Shown here one piece after another: positions 45,830 to 59,255 of a DNA stretch of 60,000 nucleotides. The stretch is taken from the NCBI GenBank assembly GCA_903813345.2, contig CAIIXF020000009.1, positions 13,158,347 through 13,218,346 on the forward strand, given 5' to 3'. The DNA is from Owenia fusiformis. Its lineage: Eukaryota > Annelida > Polychaeta > Sabellida > Oweniidae. Under the pieces are notes generated by a model, which was not told the DNA's origin, made no database searches, and was given only the letters and a program-made list of their open reading frames with translations. Position 1 is the first letter of the stretch, and every line of letters starts with the position of its first letter. A program made the position numbers and the translations under genes.

Positions 45830-48365
45830 AGTTTCAGAGTTGTATGAAGAGGTAATTACAGTACAATTCATAGTTTTAACGTATCATAAGGGAAGAAAAT
45901 ACCCCAGAACTCATATATGAAACTAGCTCCATGTAAAGATCATCTTAACATGAAGATGGGTTCATCTGAATTCTGGGATATGCTTCCCTCTTGTGTATCG
46001 TCTTTTAACCAATAGAGTCGCTTGTTTCGTTCGTTAGTACTTAACCCCAGATATAAAAATGAATACCAATAACCAAACAGGAAAAATATATTCAGTCATG
46101 CCAAAATGTATTATTTCCATTTACCGACTTTTTAAAATTAATCATCTTTAGACTGACACGGTTGATATGCTAAAATAGCTTATTATATTTCAGAGACCGT
46201 GAGACACAGGGACGATAGAAAAATTAGAAACACAGGGCCTCTCTTAACATCTTAGCTTGACGTGTCAGAGCTTTGAGTCCGGAATACTTTTCCATGGGTT
46301 AATCTCAATCAAAAGTAAGAAATTAAGCAATTAAAGGACCAAAGTGGAATATTCGAACTGTATGCATTTGTATTTTTTTGAATAAAATAAAATGCATTTC
46401 AAATATCTTACCTTTTCTCCGTTGTTAACTTTCGCTTTTAATACTCCCAATTCGAACAGCTTGCATCACAGGATTATCCTCATATTTATTTCAGTCCGAG
46501 TCCTACTTAGAAAAATTGGCACAGAAAGATAAAATAATTGAGTATTCACCGCCTAAGAAAGTAGCGTTTGCTTCACTTAAAGTACTCGAGGGGTTTCTAG
46601 GTACGACTTTATTGTACCCCTAGATGCGTTTATTCGCATCTTATTACGACTATAAATGAGATATTTAATCCTATACTCTCTATAAATCCTACCTATTCAT
46701 TTCTGACAATTACCACTTTCCGTTTTATTACAATATAAGAATCAACTAACTCCCGTTTGTGAATCCTATGAATATATCAGCATGAAAATACACACGTGTA
46801 CATGTATATGACGGTTAGTTTCATGGTGAATTTGAAATATTTCTGATTTCAATGGAAACATTTCACCCACATTCAACCATTATAACTGACTCCATTGGGA
46901 CCTTGTATTACATGATCTTAGCGTCTCCCAATTAGTGTACAGTAAAGTCTATAGAATAAACAGTAATGAAATAGTCGATACAATAATAAGATCAAGTGGC
47001 ATGGACAATTTTATCATATTCCCTTGAGAGTCGGACTTGTTAATCCGACACTCAGTCCCAAAGCGACTGTAACAGTGATATTGTTTACACAATCACGATT
47101 CTCTGGTAAGGCCATCGCTAATTTCACTGCAGATACTTCAAAACAAAAATATTAAACCGTTGTCAGAGTAAATACTAAATATAGCTCCCCTCCACAATTC
47201 TGTATTCTCCTTTTTCAGGGACCATGTCACTATTCATAGAACACAGTAATAGCTTTTTCACATAATAAAAACATTTTGTTTGTAAATAAGTTCTTTATTT
47301 ACTTATGAACAATATCCTATTCAAATTGAAAATTTTTGATGTAAACCAAAGAAATACTGTAACCATGGTACATTTGGCATCATTTTAGGCAAATTCAACG
47401 ATAGCAAGGCCAAATGTCTCCACCTGCAAATTGGTATGAAAATGTGAAAATTGTTTAAGAGGCTGACCAATGAAGCCAACTGTACATCACAAAATAAGTT
47501 AAAGGCTCTAACAATATGTCACTTTTCTTTGAGGTGACACAAAATGGCCAAATCAAACAGTAGCAAACATGGTTGCAATACATATACAACTTTTTTATAT
47601 TTCATTTTAAAAATTAGGCACAAAGATAACCATTTCGTGCATAGAAAATACCACATGTGCCAAGGCCAAAAATACAGGGCATGCCCCCTAAAAAATATAG
47701 GACTATATGTAATAAATACTACAGTAGTAAGTATGATATATGTTATTAAGTATTTAAGTGTCCCAGTTTTAAATTATATAAATCCAAGTCCTTATTTGAT
47801 TTAAAGGTCCCATGGAAAATTTAGAATTTGGGGGTCATAGACAACTGACACACTATGATTAGGAAAATTTGTTAATAACAATAAAAAGTTGAACCAAAAT
47901 CATAAAAAATCATAAAATATGACAAAATGTTTTCTAGTTTCTATCAAAATCAAATGGTACATAGAAAGTGGTATACTTAAACACATTTTGTCAATCAACA
48001 TTTCATTATATAAGAGAGTACTTGGGCCATCTTTAAATTTTTGAAAATTTTTCTCAAAATAGTGTACATCCTTTGTTAAAGTGTTACTTTGTGACTTGAC
48101 ATAACTACGATGCTATAAAAATAAAACAGCTTTCACTTAATCTTTCAAATGTTGTTTTACAAAGCATTGATGAATATTTGGCAATATGTAAATCTTAACT
48201 CTTAGCAAAAGTGCTTCAAATATTTGAAATTAAAAGTCAAATACCTTTTCAAACATTTGTAGGCATGACAAAAGTATTCAATAAAAAAGAATTTGCATGG
48301 GGCCTTTAAACTAAGATGCTCAAATGTTCAATAACAAGTGTCTTTTTATCATATATCCTTGGTCA
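45830..48365. other. Intergenic, 3' side of the Kazal gene
   Basis: No exon chain is seen. A minus-strand AATAAA occurs at 47294-47299, about 1.07 kb past the Kazal gene stop, and could be its polyadenylation signal, though this is uncertain. Confidence 0.35.
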
Positions 48366-51300
48366 TTAGGCCCTGCAATGTCCCTTATAGTTGATTCGCA
48401 GGGAACGACCTTCTCTCTGAGCTCGGCAGACGCCAATCGCAAATATGCATGTGTTGCCTGGAAACATATTTTGTTGTAACTTTAATATTTTATCATTATA
48501 AGCACAGTTAACGAAGAAATAATTAAAAAAACATGAAGTGACGTATGCTCAACTTTATCTGTTTTTAACAAGTAAGATAATGGAATGAGTCACTTTACGT
48601 TTTTGTACATCCATTGTATATAACTAGCCAGTATCAAGCAAAGAAAACAGCAGTAACCTTTGCATCAAAGATGGGGGACAGTAATTGTCGATTTCGACAT
48701 TTTTAGATTTCATTGAATTAAACGATTTTATAGTTGACGTTATGCTTTGATATTTGAAGCAAGTGTGGTAATTGGAGTGTGATAATTTGTTAAGGGAAGG
48801 AAACTGGTCATGGCTACGGTCATGTTATATCAATGTGATACAGTTACTGGACAGCTTAGCTCTCCATTATAAACTCTCATAACATTACCGCATCACTGCA
48901 TATTAGTAACCTTATCATCTGTAAAATCACAATCCCAGTTACCTTCCCTTAAGCGGTGGAAGATATCATTTAAGCCTGATTTGGTCCAAATATCAAAGCA
49001 TAACGTCAACAATAAAGTAGTATAATTCGATGAGAACTAAAAATATCGAAATCGACAACTACCGTGCGCCATCTTTGGTGTGAAGGTTACGGCCGTTCCC
49101 TTCGCTTGATACTGACCAGTGCATATGAATATAATCAGCCATCCAGCAGCTGTCTCTGATTGTTTACTAATCTAGTCTAGTAGTATGCTGGATTAACATA
49201 CACACACATTTGTGAGAAAATTAGGGAGAGGTTTCAAACTGAAAACCAAGTATTCATTTTAATTTTATTCTATTTATTCTATTAGAGTGTCACACAAAGC
49301 ACTAACTGGGTTTATCAACAATGGCTCCCTTTAGAGCTCACATTGCTATGTACTAAACAAAATGTATTGATAGGACCTGAGAGTATAAATGAAAAAACAA
49401 TCATCCTAAATAATATGCTATGTATTTTTAAAAGGTATGTTTATTTGTGCAAATATTCTATGCTAAAACCAACACTTAGAGGTTTTAAAAGTATTGTGAA
49501 GGAATATTTAATTATTGACAAATGAGTTGGCAGAGGTGATAAGTGGAAAATCATAGAAGCAAAATTAAACAGATGACACTGATGATTTTTCCTAGAAATA
49601 AAAAAATCCCAAAGGAATAAAATTCTTAAACACTAACGTATAACCAATACTGTATTGTAAAATACGTTTTCCATGTAACTATATTGTAATCGTTTTTGCA
49701 ATTACTTTAAGTGTTTTTTCTTCTCTGAAATAAAAAAAATTAAATAAAGACAAAACAAAAAACTGGGTTTATGAGACATGTGAAACATTTAATTATTACA
49801 TATGTGATTTTTTCTTAATTCTTATCTTAAAAAAATAAGTAAATTGGAATCTACACTAAAACTGTACAGCGAACATTAGTATTACTTTCCTGAAAACCTA
49901 CCATATGTTTTTCCATCAGATGCACACACAGGATCAAAGTTTCTCGCACAAACTCTCTCACATGAATCTGTCTCAGGATCTAGTGTTGTCGTGACAACCT
50001 TTGGAGCATCAGTGGAAGTAGAAGCAATGGAGACACATTCTCCATCTCCTATTTTAGTCAATTCTGATCCAACTCTTTTCGCTTCACACTGCGCGACTTC
50101 CAGCGTACATTGATTGGCTGAAAATATATTGGACAAGCATTAGTAAAGTCTCTGGTGGAAGTGGAATAACAATACAGAGCATACAGGATGGAAGAAGATT
50201 CTTTAATAAGTATTGTACTTTCTTTTAAATCTATGTGTATATATGTTCTATTAAAAGCTGACATGGCCCTATAGGCAACTAGTTGCTACATACTATAGAT
50301 GGATAAATAGCATGCAAAAAAGCTGACAAGTTTCTCGATTTAAACATCAACTTTCTCTCATACTGATGACAGTGTCACTGATACAGTTAAGCTGCAACCA
50401 CAGGATTAACTTTGCTTGAACATGCTGGACAATTAACAACTGTTGAAATGACTATTTCAAATCTTGATTTTAATGCAAATTGTGTAATTTGGAAGTCAAA
50501 TATTATTCAAACGAAAAGAAAAGTTGAAACAAAAACAACAATGTTGACATCATTATTTAACTCACAGTATGTTCTTCCATCAGACCCACATACAGGCTCA
50601 TACTGTTGAGAACAAACTGTTTTATTGCAATCAGGCCTGTCAGGGGCTTGTGTTGATACTATAGATACGCATTCACCATCACCAAGTTTTGTCAATGTTT
50701 GACCAAGGTTTGCAGCATTACATTGAGCGATATCAAAGGCACATTGGTTACCTGTAAATAAACAAGTCAATCAAAATAGTCATTGGGTTTTAGGCCGATA
50801 TGAAGTTGGCCATATGGTTGTTCATTTATATATAATATGTATTTGTAGAATCTGTCAAATCAAAATGAAGTCAATTGCAGATTAAACAAGGCATTAACAT
50901 ACAAAGGTCACCAAACACCGCCAAACACCACTCACAAAAAGTTTGGCGCTTTTGTGTTTTTGGGCCTATTGGCGTCTATTTAATTTGGCAGTTCTTCAAG
51001 TGTCCCAGACATCTTCTCATCCAACCCAATTCAAGATACTCATTGTTAGTCTTGTTGATGAACAATTTCTTCAATATTTCTTGTGGTTTATATTTTCTTC
51101 AATATTTTTGTTGTTTCTCCATTTTTAAACAGCCCAGCCATCTTGGTATCTTTCTTATGACCGAAAGTACATCGAATGAAAAACATTTTGTATTCCCGGC
51201 GATTTTGGCGACTATTTAATTTGGCGATTTTTTCAATTCGTCAAAATTCTCCAATTTAAAACGCTCGCGAAATTAAAGTCAAATACAGTATATATTCAAA

Positions 51301-54300
51301 TATTCTAAACATGAATTAACTTGCCATATGTTTTTCCATCTGACCCACAAACTGGCCTATAGTCAAAGGTACAAGCCTTGTTGCATTCATTAGGCTTTGG
51401 CTCAGCATCACATGCTCCATCCTTGACCTTCTTGAGATCCGTTATGCCATTTTTGGTAGCCTCACAGACAGCTATACGCAGCAGACATGGGTTATCTGAC
51501 AACAGAATTTTGAATCATTATAACTATTCATCTTGACTTTCAAGGGCTTTGTCCGCCTCAAGTGATCATAAACTCCAAAGGAGAAATCATGTATTTTATA
51601 CATATAATCTAAATGAATTGTTATCATCTGATTCATCCTTCTGGTGACCCTCCTAAAATTTGTTGAAAACATTTTGAGATATCTGACAAAATGGACATTC
51701 AAAATTACTTTCCTAATAATCATATTCTCGGAACATCTGCAATTATAGAACTTTGCATTTCTGTGATCACAATGCAGTTTTGCAAAATAAAAATTTTGAT
51801 GCAAAATCCTTAGTTTTAAAATCGCAAAATCCAAAATCATATTCGCGAAATCTTTAAAAAATGCAATTGTAATTGTGTGAAGTATTTACAAAGTCATAAG
51901 TATATTTCCAGACACAATAGGCTTTGAGAAATCACATACAGTAGTAATATTCCAGAGAGAAGTGAGTTTAAGGAATAATGGACAAGTGGTGTGTGCAGTA
52001 TAACAGAAAATTTGCTCATCGGTTTATTTAAAACAAGAAAGGACATTTCTTACTGTATGTTTTTCCATCTGAGGCACAAAGAGGGTTGAATTCTCTAGTA
52101 CAAATAGTTGGACATACTTGGTTTTTTTCATCACCTACAGAAATACAAAATCAAACAATTTATAATTGAACAGTTTTGAAAGAAATGTGTATTGACTAAT
52201 GGTACACAGATTTTTTTTATTTAATTTGATTTTCAATCATGTTTTTATGTCATTTCTGTTGATCATCATATGGTTGTTGTAATTTTTACTGAAACTCATT
52301 CAATTCAATATCTATTTAAAAACTATAACATTGACTCAAGATAAAATGATTGTACGTTTCTAAAACAAATATCACAATTGTAGAATTATACTTTAATATT
52401 GGAAAAGTTGTATTAGGAAAATTAAGCTTTATTGAACAGGAATTCATTTTTTCAAAAAGTTTTCTACATTTGTACATTACCACTGCCTTCTCCGTTTCCA
52501 CTCATATCATCCCCATCCATTGGTTCAAGTATGCCAACCTCTTTACCATCATCGCATTCTCCATTATTCACTATTGAGATGGTGGACCCATCTCTTCTCG
52601 CCTTGCAAGCTCCAACAGCAAATTCACAGAGATTTCCTGGAAAAGCAAAATCTCTTACTCAATTTCTATGATCTTGTTTTTTAAATTCAACTATATATAA
52701 AGAGCTTCTACGGCACCATGTCAGTAACCTCTGTAAAAAGGGAAGGGGATTGAAAAGTGATAAACTTGAAAACGACATGTGTTACATGTTATTAGTTTAT
52801 AAATAATATTGAAATAAAATAACCTGAAGAATTAATTAATTAATTCCAAACTATAACATCACAGAATGCACTGTGATACCAGTCGCCAGTTGGCCAGTTG
52901 AGTCCCATAGATCAGAGACAATTACAAGGTTCAGTCTTACACCCCTGAGCTATCATCTGCCAGAATATTGAACTGATCCAAACTGACAAATAGCCTAGTC
53001 TATTTCATACAAAAATGGGTGATGAAACAAATCGTACCATATGTTTTTTCATCAGATCCACAGACTGGCTCATAAACAGTGATACAGAATCTATCACAAT
53101 CTTCTTCTGATTCAGTAGGCTCAACTTGTGTTGTTCGTACACTATCTACACATGGCCCATCATGACTAATAATCACAGTCTCCTCCGAGCTTCGAGCTTC
53201 ACATCGGGTTGCCTTGATAAACTCACAAGGATTCTCTAAAAGTCATAATGATAATTATCAATGATTACGATTAATAATGGATGAATAAATGTGTGAATGA
53301 ATCCATTAATTCTGAACTTTCCCATAATACCCACAATCCTTTGCACATTATGATCGCATGAAGACAAATGATCATGGGTATTATGCATTAAAAGGGAAAA
53401 GTTCAAGTCAAGATACCTCAATGAAAACAACAATTTACATAGATCATAAGCAACAATTATAAAAACAACATTAAAAATAGAACATGCAAGGTTAGGTTAA
53501 ATTTCAAACAATGGGTGATTTTTATATGTTGACAGAAAAGAAAAAGAAAAGTATTAATTACTGTATGTGACACCATTAGAGGCGCATTTAGGAATGTACT
53601 CATCAGAACATTTCAATGTGCAGGCAGGATTACATGCTCGGAAACGAACCAATCGTAGGTCCTCATTCTTAAATCGCATGATGCATCGTGCTCGGATAAA
53701 GTGGCAAAAGTTTCCTAATATGAAAATAAGGTAAACACAATCATATAAAGGTAGAGTTTGTTTATGTGAACACTTATTGTTGATATTTTAAATTTGTCAT
53801 CATTTTTGTTCTGAAATATGTATTGAATGCCTTCTTTAGATCAAACAAGAGGTGTTATATACTTCAAGATGTCCATGTAGTATTTACATTCAATAAATCA
53901 ATTTATCAAATAGAATATTCCTATGAAAGACAAGTGTTCACATACACAAACTTTACTGTTCAGTTTTATGTGAGAAGGAACAGTGGATAAGGAGTGGAGG
54001 GGGGGGGTTAGCAGACAGAGGGGTGGTCATCACAGAAAGTAATGTGTAGGTTTTTGGAGAGGTAATACAGGGTGTCCAAAAAAAACAGGACCGTAAGAAA
54101 GTTGAATAACTCGGTAAATTTGGCATATTTTGCCTTGAAATTTAAGAAATATTTAGTTCATTCAATGTGAATTTTGATCTGAAAGTTTGATGATAATCTG
54201 TTTATTGTGTCGAAAACTACAGTCATTTACAAAACATGCTCAAAGTGGGCACTTCTCCTCTCTATGCATAAATGAATCATGCGAATAAAGTTGTTAATTA

Positions 54301-57300
54301 CCCTTACCTATACACATTAATGTGGATGGTAAATATTGGGGTAGTTATTGCCCTCTTAAGATTGTTAGGGGCCTGTCAGTATACACATTGACTTTGAGAA
54401 ATCCTCAAAGATAAAAATTTGGGGGATTTAGATCAGGCGAATGAGCTGCTCATATGATTTGCATTCTCCAACTGATGAGGTGACCACCAAAGCATTGCCT
54501 AAACCATTTCAGCATATCATTTGCAGTGTTGGGGTGGTATTGGCTTGTTAAAACCACTGCTTAATTATCCCCTTAGATGTCCCTTCTGGTGCTTAGTGAC
54601 CTCCAAAACTTGGTGAGAACTTACTGGTCCTTGTTCATGGTGATAGCAAGTCCCCAGTCACCTTCGAACCAAAAGGGACTGATGATTCCATGTTTCCTCA
54701 TTGCCACCCAGGGAGTGCATTGTTCAGAATGCAATGGATACTGTAACACTTCATCAGGAGGATGTAAGCCCCAGTAGCAATTGTTCTTGGAACAAACTTG
54801 TCAATTCAGAAAGACATGTGTGTAGGAGGATCATCAACAGCTTTGTTTGACGGATTGAATTGTGCATAGAGATGAGATTTGCACATTTGGGGCATGTTTT
54901 GTAAGGAGCTGTAGTTTTTGACTAAATTGGTAGATTATTATCAAACTTTCACAACAAAATTCACATTAAATGAACTAAATAATTCTGAAATTTCAAGGCA
55001 AAATATGCAAAATTGACCGAGTTATTCAACTTTCTTACAGTCCTGTTTTTTGGACACCCTGTATGATTCATTGATTTTGAAAAGTAAACAACTTTTTATT
55101 TAAAAGATACAGTAAAACCTTTTAAGTGGAACACCTTTGGTACCTTGGTCCCTTACTTTTCAGGAAAGAATGACCGATTCAGGTAAATACATTAACAGGA
55201 ATATGGCTTGCAATATATTGTATTAGATCTATGACATTAAGGGATGGTGTCAAAAGATTAACATTTTAGAACATGCTTTAATTGGTGGAAAGAAGGTAAA
55301 TGGTAATTTTGTCAGTCCATGTATAATATAAAGCTTTTGGCCATTTTTTGCTTTAAGAGGAGGAGGTATTGCACTATTATATAACAAAAATACGATATAA
55401 ACTGTCACATACTTACTGTAAGTGTTACCATCAGATGCGCATACTGGCTTATAGGTGCTAGGACAGTCAGGAGGGCACAATGTTGCTGCTGATGTCTCAC
55501 CTTAAAAGATGACAAAAAGCATTTTCAAACTTGATGCTATCCAACAATGGTCAATAACCTGTAATAGTAAGTAAGTATACACAATGTACATAAGGATAGT
55601 ATGAGGATAACATTCAGCTTCATAAAAAATATATTTAAATTTGTGGTTCACTGTTATTAGAATGAATTCTATGAATTAAACAAAGACCAACAAATAGCAT
55701 TTACATTTTTGTACATTCAGAATTAATAAAAAATGAGCTGTAAACTAACAAAGATGAATACCAAATTGTTTGTACAGGTCTGGATATCTTTCCATAAAAA
55801 TCATCATACCTTGGGTAGACTGCTCCTTAGGTGTAGTGTATTCCACACACTGGTTGACATGGGTCACAAAAATGTACTTCCCCTTGTAAGCTGCAACACA
55901 CTGTTCAATGCTGAATTCACAAAGATTTCCTGAAGCAGAAAGTAACTAATATTGTATACACGTATAGCACATTGACAATGCTTCCTTCAATAGAAAGTAC
56001 ATGAACAGCATATTTCATTTGCAAGTTCAGATTTATAACACAATGTTTTAAGAGACAAGACTAGTCTATTTGAAAGCCATAAAATATACTTTTATGTTTT
56101 TAACACACTTTTATGTTTATTGTTTCTAGTAATGACCTCTTAATAATCTTTGAACAAAATGAAATTCAAGTTACATGAATGTAACTCTCCTTTATTAAAG
56201 ATCCTAATTTAATATCAAACAAATCTTTGAGGCAAGTTTAAAAATTAATAAGTTGAGTGACCTATATTCAATGACCCCAAGTCACCCAGACCTTCTTTAT
56301 TCTGTCAATCATTTTATAATAAAGGTCCTATACGAAACCACCTTCATAAACAGTCATTACCATTTTTGAAGAATGCATCATTTTTTCCAAGAATATCAAG
56401 TATTATTAGCTTCATTTGAAAGGAATTAAGTCACATCAATCTTTTGATTGGCTTTTTAATATTTGTAATGATACATAAAACTTGAATTTGAATTGGCCTT
56501 TTCCTTTAGGAGACACGTGCACAATGCATGAGAAAACACCTTATAGTTAATTCTTAATGGTAGTAGAATAGAATAAGGTACAGCAACCTTTCGCAATAAT
56601 AGTGAATAAAAATAGTTGCTGTGTTATATGCCCAATGAAACTCCAAATAGTAGTTTAATTTGGCACAATCTTCAAAGAGAGTAAAACTGGAGTGCTCATA
56701 CATGAGAAAATGTCACAATGGCCAATATTTTGAAAGGGGAAGCAAAGATAAGACAAGTTGAGAGAAAATGATCTCCCTTTATTACATGACAATACTTAAA
56801 ATGAAATTGGCAAGTAGGAAATAGGCACGTAGCCGTAGCAACACTACCCTGCGTGCTGAGTCCAGTTAAACTACAGATGAAGATGAAGCTCTTTTTTAAG
56901 AAGTGAAGTCAAATGAATGCAAAGGGTATAGCAACATTGCCCACATTGCATAAAACCAGAGAGAAATGAAGTAGAATTAGCATGACATGAGAGGAATCCT
57001 AGAATGGGTCATTTAGGTCATAATTAACTGTCACAGCCAACAGATGTACATTCACATATGATGAATCACTAAATATCAGTTGACGTAAACAACACGAACA
57101 TATGTCACATCAAGAAAGCTATGTTAGGCAGGTAGATGAACACATGAACGGCCATCACATTCGCAATAAATCAGTCATCTTTATGACTTCATTCTAAGCT
57201 TCTATCCAAAGGGGTATATGAAAATATAGTATCAATTCCAGAATAATTGGCACTCTCTATCTTAGAAACAATCAAGAGGGGAGAATATTAAAGCATGGCA

Positions 57301-59255
57301 TTTGACATGTTATGTTGAGCTGCAATAAATGGACAATAAATACAAGAATGGCCGTCATATTGCCAACTTCATAGTTTATAATTTTGTATATCTAAAGGTA
57401 AGGGGAAAAATTTTAACAACTATTAAGACTTGAAAAGCAAATCAGTGTGCAGCTACACAGCTTGAACAATGGAGACATCTATCTTTCAAAAATTGTTAAG
57501 ATGCAATTTTGTTAATTATTGGTGATTATCATAAAAGTTTCATCATGTGTAATAACTTAAATAACAAAACAACCAATGTGTCCATTAACTAAAATCAGGT
57601 TTAAGATTTCCCTTGCTGAGAAGGTTTACGTCAGAGTCTATCTGGTGGTGACACTACATAGATCTTACCATATGTAATTCCATCACTGCCACATACAGGG
57701 TCATAAGTACGAAAACAAGGCTTGGAGCATGTCAATCGAATTCTGGTGTCCATATCATAGTCCCTTGATTCAGGCTCTCTTGTAGATATCACTGCACCAT
57801 TAGCCTGGTAGATGGCAGATAATGCTGCAAAATAATTTCACACATAGCATGAATTGTATGCGAGCCTAAAATCTCAACCTACAGTCTTGAGTGAAGATCA
57901 GCAACAATAGACTTGTGATATATTTCAGAGACAATTCATTAGGCTGTTTCCATGACAATTTGAGAATCGTGTCATTGTTTTGAATCTTTTAAGTTGGTTG
58001 GTTGATTTTGGCAAAGTATGTGTTATCACAGTTAAGTAGACACACCAACTATATCCCATGGTCTCCTGGAGGAGTATGATTCAAAAGATTTTTTGACATT
58101 TCTGGATGTCACACTTCAAATCACCTAGCCTACAACCCTGGGAAATATGGCCATTCAGATAGACTCTCTTGTATTGATACCTCTACATTGTAGTTGCTAC
58201 CATAGGCCTATCCAATAGTCTGATTTTGGTTCTGTAAACTGATAAAAAAGAGTTTTAGCTTCAATCCTTGAGTTTAAGTTAATCCTTTGATTTAAACATA
58301 CCCAATCAGACCACAGTTGATTGAAATTGAGCTACCAAATCATAAAGAGGTCGCCAAAATTTGAGCTGTTATAATGGCCTGGCATTTATTGCATATTAGA
58401 GGTCAACATCAAAATGGTTTATGTACAGTCTCCATTTCAGAGTCGGTTTTTCTATTCTGATAAACTCAGACTGGACAGTTATAAAAGAGTATGGTACTAT
58501 GCTATATAATTCAAACGCATAAAAGGGCAGCATTTGAAAACAACAAACAACTAAATAAATAAATCTATTTAATACCATATTCAAACAATACATCAAGGAT
58601 CTTTTCCTGTCTTCTAATTGTTGCATTGCATATCAAAAAGATAGATCAGGGAGACTAAGTATATGACATGTGGTTGTTCCCTTGCAGAGACGATTCTCCT
58701 GTAGGGGACAAGAAGATATAGTTGACGTGTTTCTTGATTGTGATTGTAACATCATTGAAACCAACCAGTCAACGCTTAAATGAATAGCTCACAAAATTCA
58801 TAAGTCTAATTGAAAATCAATCCGAAACATGTATTACATAGTAAAACATACAATTTATTGTGTTTCATTGCCCATGGCATCAATTAGTGCATAACTTACC
58901 ATTAATAAATGTCTATCCCCTTTAAACCATTAAAAATTCTGTATTGAAATTAAAGAAATATTACAGAATACAGAGCATATTTTACACACATTTTATAATT
59001 GATTGTCACTTTTGTGGTAATTTTAGTCAAATAGATTCGTTTTGGTAAGGAAGAAAATAAAAAATCATCCAAAGTTTAAGGTCTAAAGAATATAATAAAT
59101 GTGCTATGTAAAATAATATTTAATTGATGGAAGGGCCTGAAAATAAAAAGTTTTCAAAAAGTAAGGGCCAAAATATCTTTCTTACAATCAGACAATTATG
59201 AAAATAAAGTAACAAAATTACCTGTAATATAAAGAAGAACATAAAATATATCCAT
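48366..59255 (-). CDS. Secreted eight-domain Kazal serine protease inhibitor, 12 exons
   Basis: Exons: 59255-59222, 57824-57669, 55929-55810, 55500-55417, 53714-53562, 53235-53038, 52636-52481, 52134-52054, 51495-51325, 50751-50566, 50117-49902 and 48457-48366. All eleven introns are phase 1, and the sum is 548 residues plus stop TAA. Exon 1 begins the signal peptide [11 protein letters not shown], continued by [10 protein letters not shown] in exon 2. Eight Kazal domains follow, each with six Cys (C1-x3-C2 or C1-x4-C2, [10 protein letters not shown]-type core, then NxC, C, C). In every domain an intron falls after Thr-Tyr, between C3 and C4. The reactive P1 residues (second after C2) are R, S, D, T, R, F, Q, R for domains 1-8, so domains 1, 5 and 8 suit trypsin-like and 6 chymotrypsin-like proteases. 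An acidic linker follows domain 4 (residues about 280-300). No membrane segment. The last intron holds a foldback and intron 4 a decayed transposon. Agrin-like proteins share such arrays, but no other domain type is present. Confidence 0.93.
48610..49135. repeat. Foldback in the last intron of the Kazal gene
   Basis: The left arm (48625-48825) and right arm (48940-49125) are imperfect inverted copies. They share CAGTATCAAGC, ATTGTCGATTTCGA, ACGTTATGCTTTGATATTTG and TTAAGGGAAGG. The loop is about 110 bases. No coding frame. Confidence 0.85.
54068..55061 (-). mobile_element. Decayed Tc1/mariner-type transposon in intron 4 of the Kazal gene
   Basis: TA-flanked, 994 bases. The ends are inverted CAGGGTGTCCAAAAAA, with similarity extending about 180 bases inward (CTTTCTTACGGTCCTG-like and AATTATTTAGTTCATTTAAT-like segments). 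The minus strand between 54370 and 54700 translates to broken pieces of a DDE transposase ([41 protein letters not shown]) in shifted frames with stops. Non-functional. Confidence 0.82.

Noticed and set aside
54577-54777. 66-codon plus-strand frame
   Set aside because: Antisense to the decayed transposase fragment of the element at 54068-55061.
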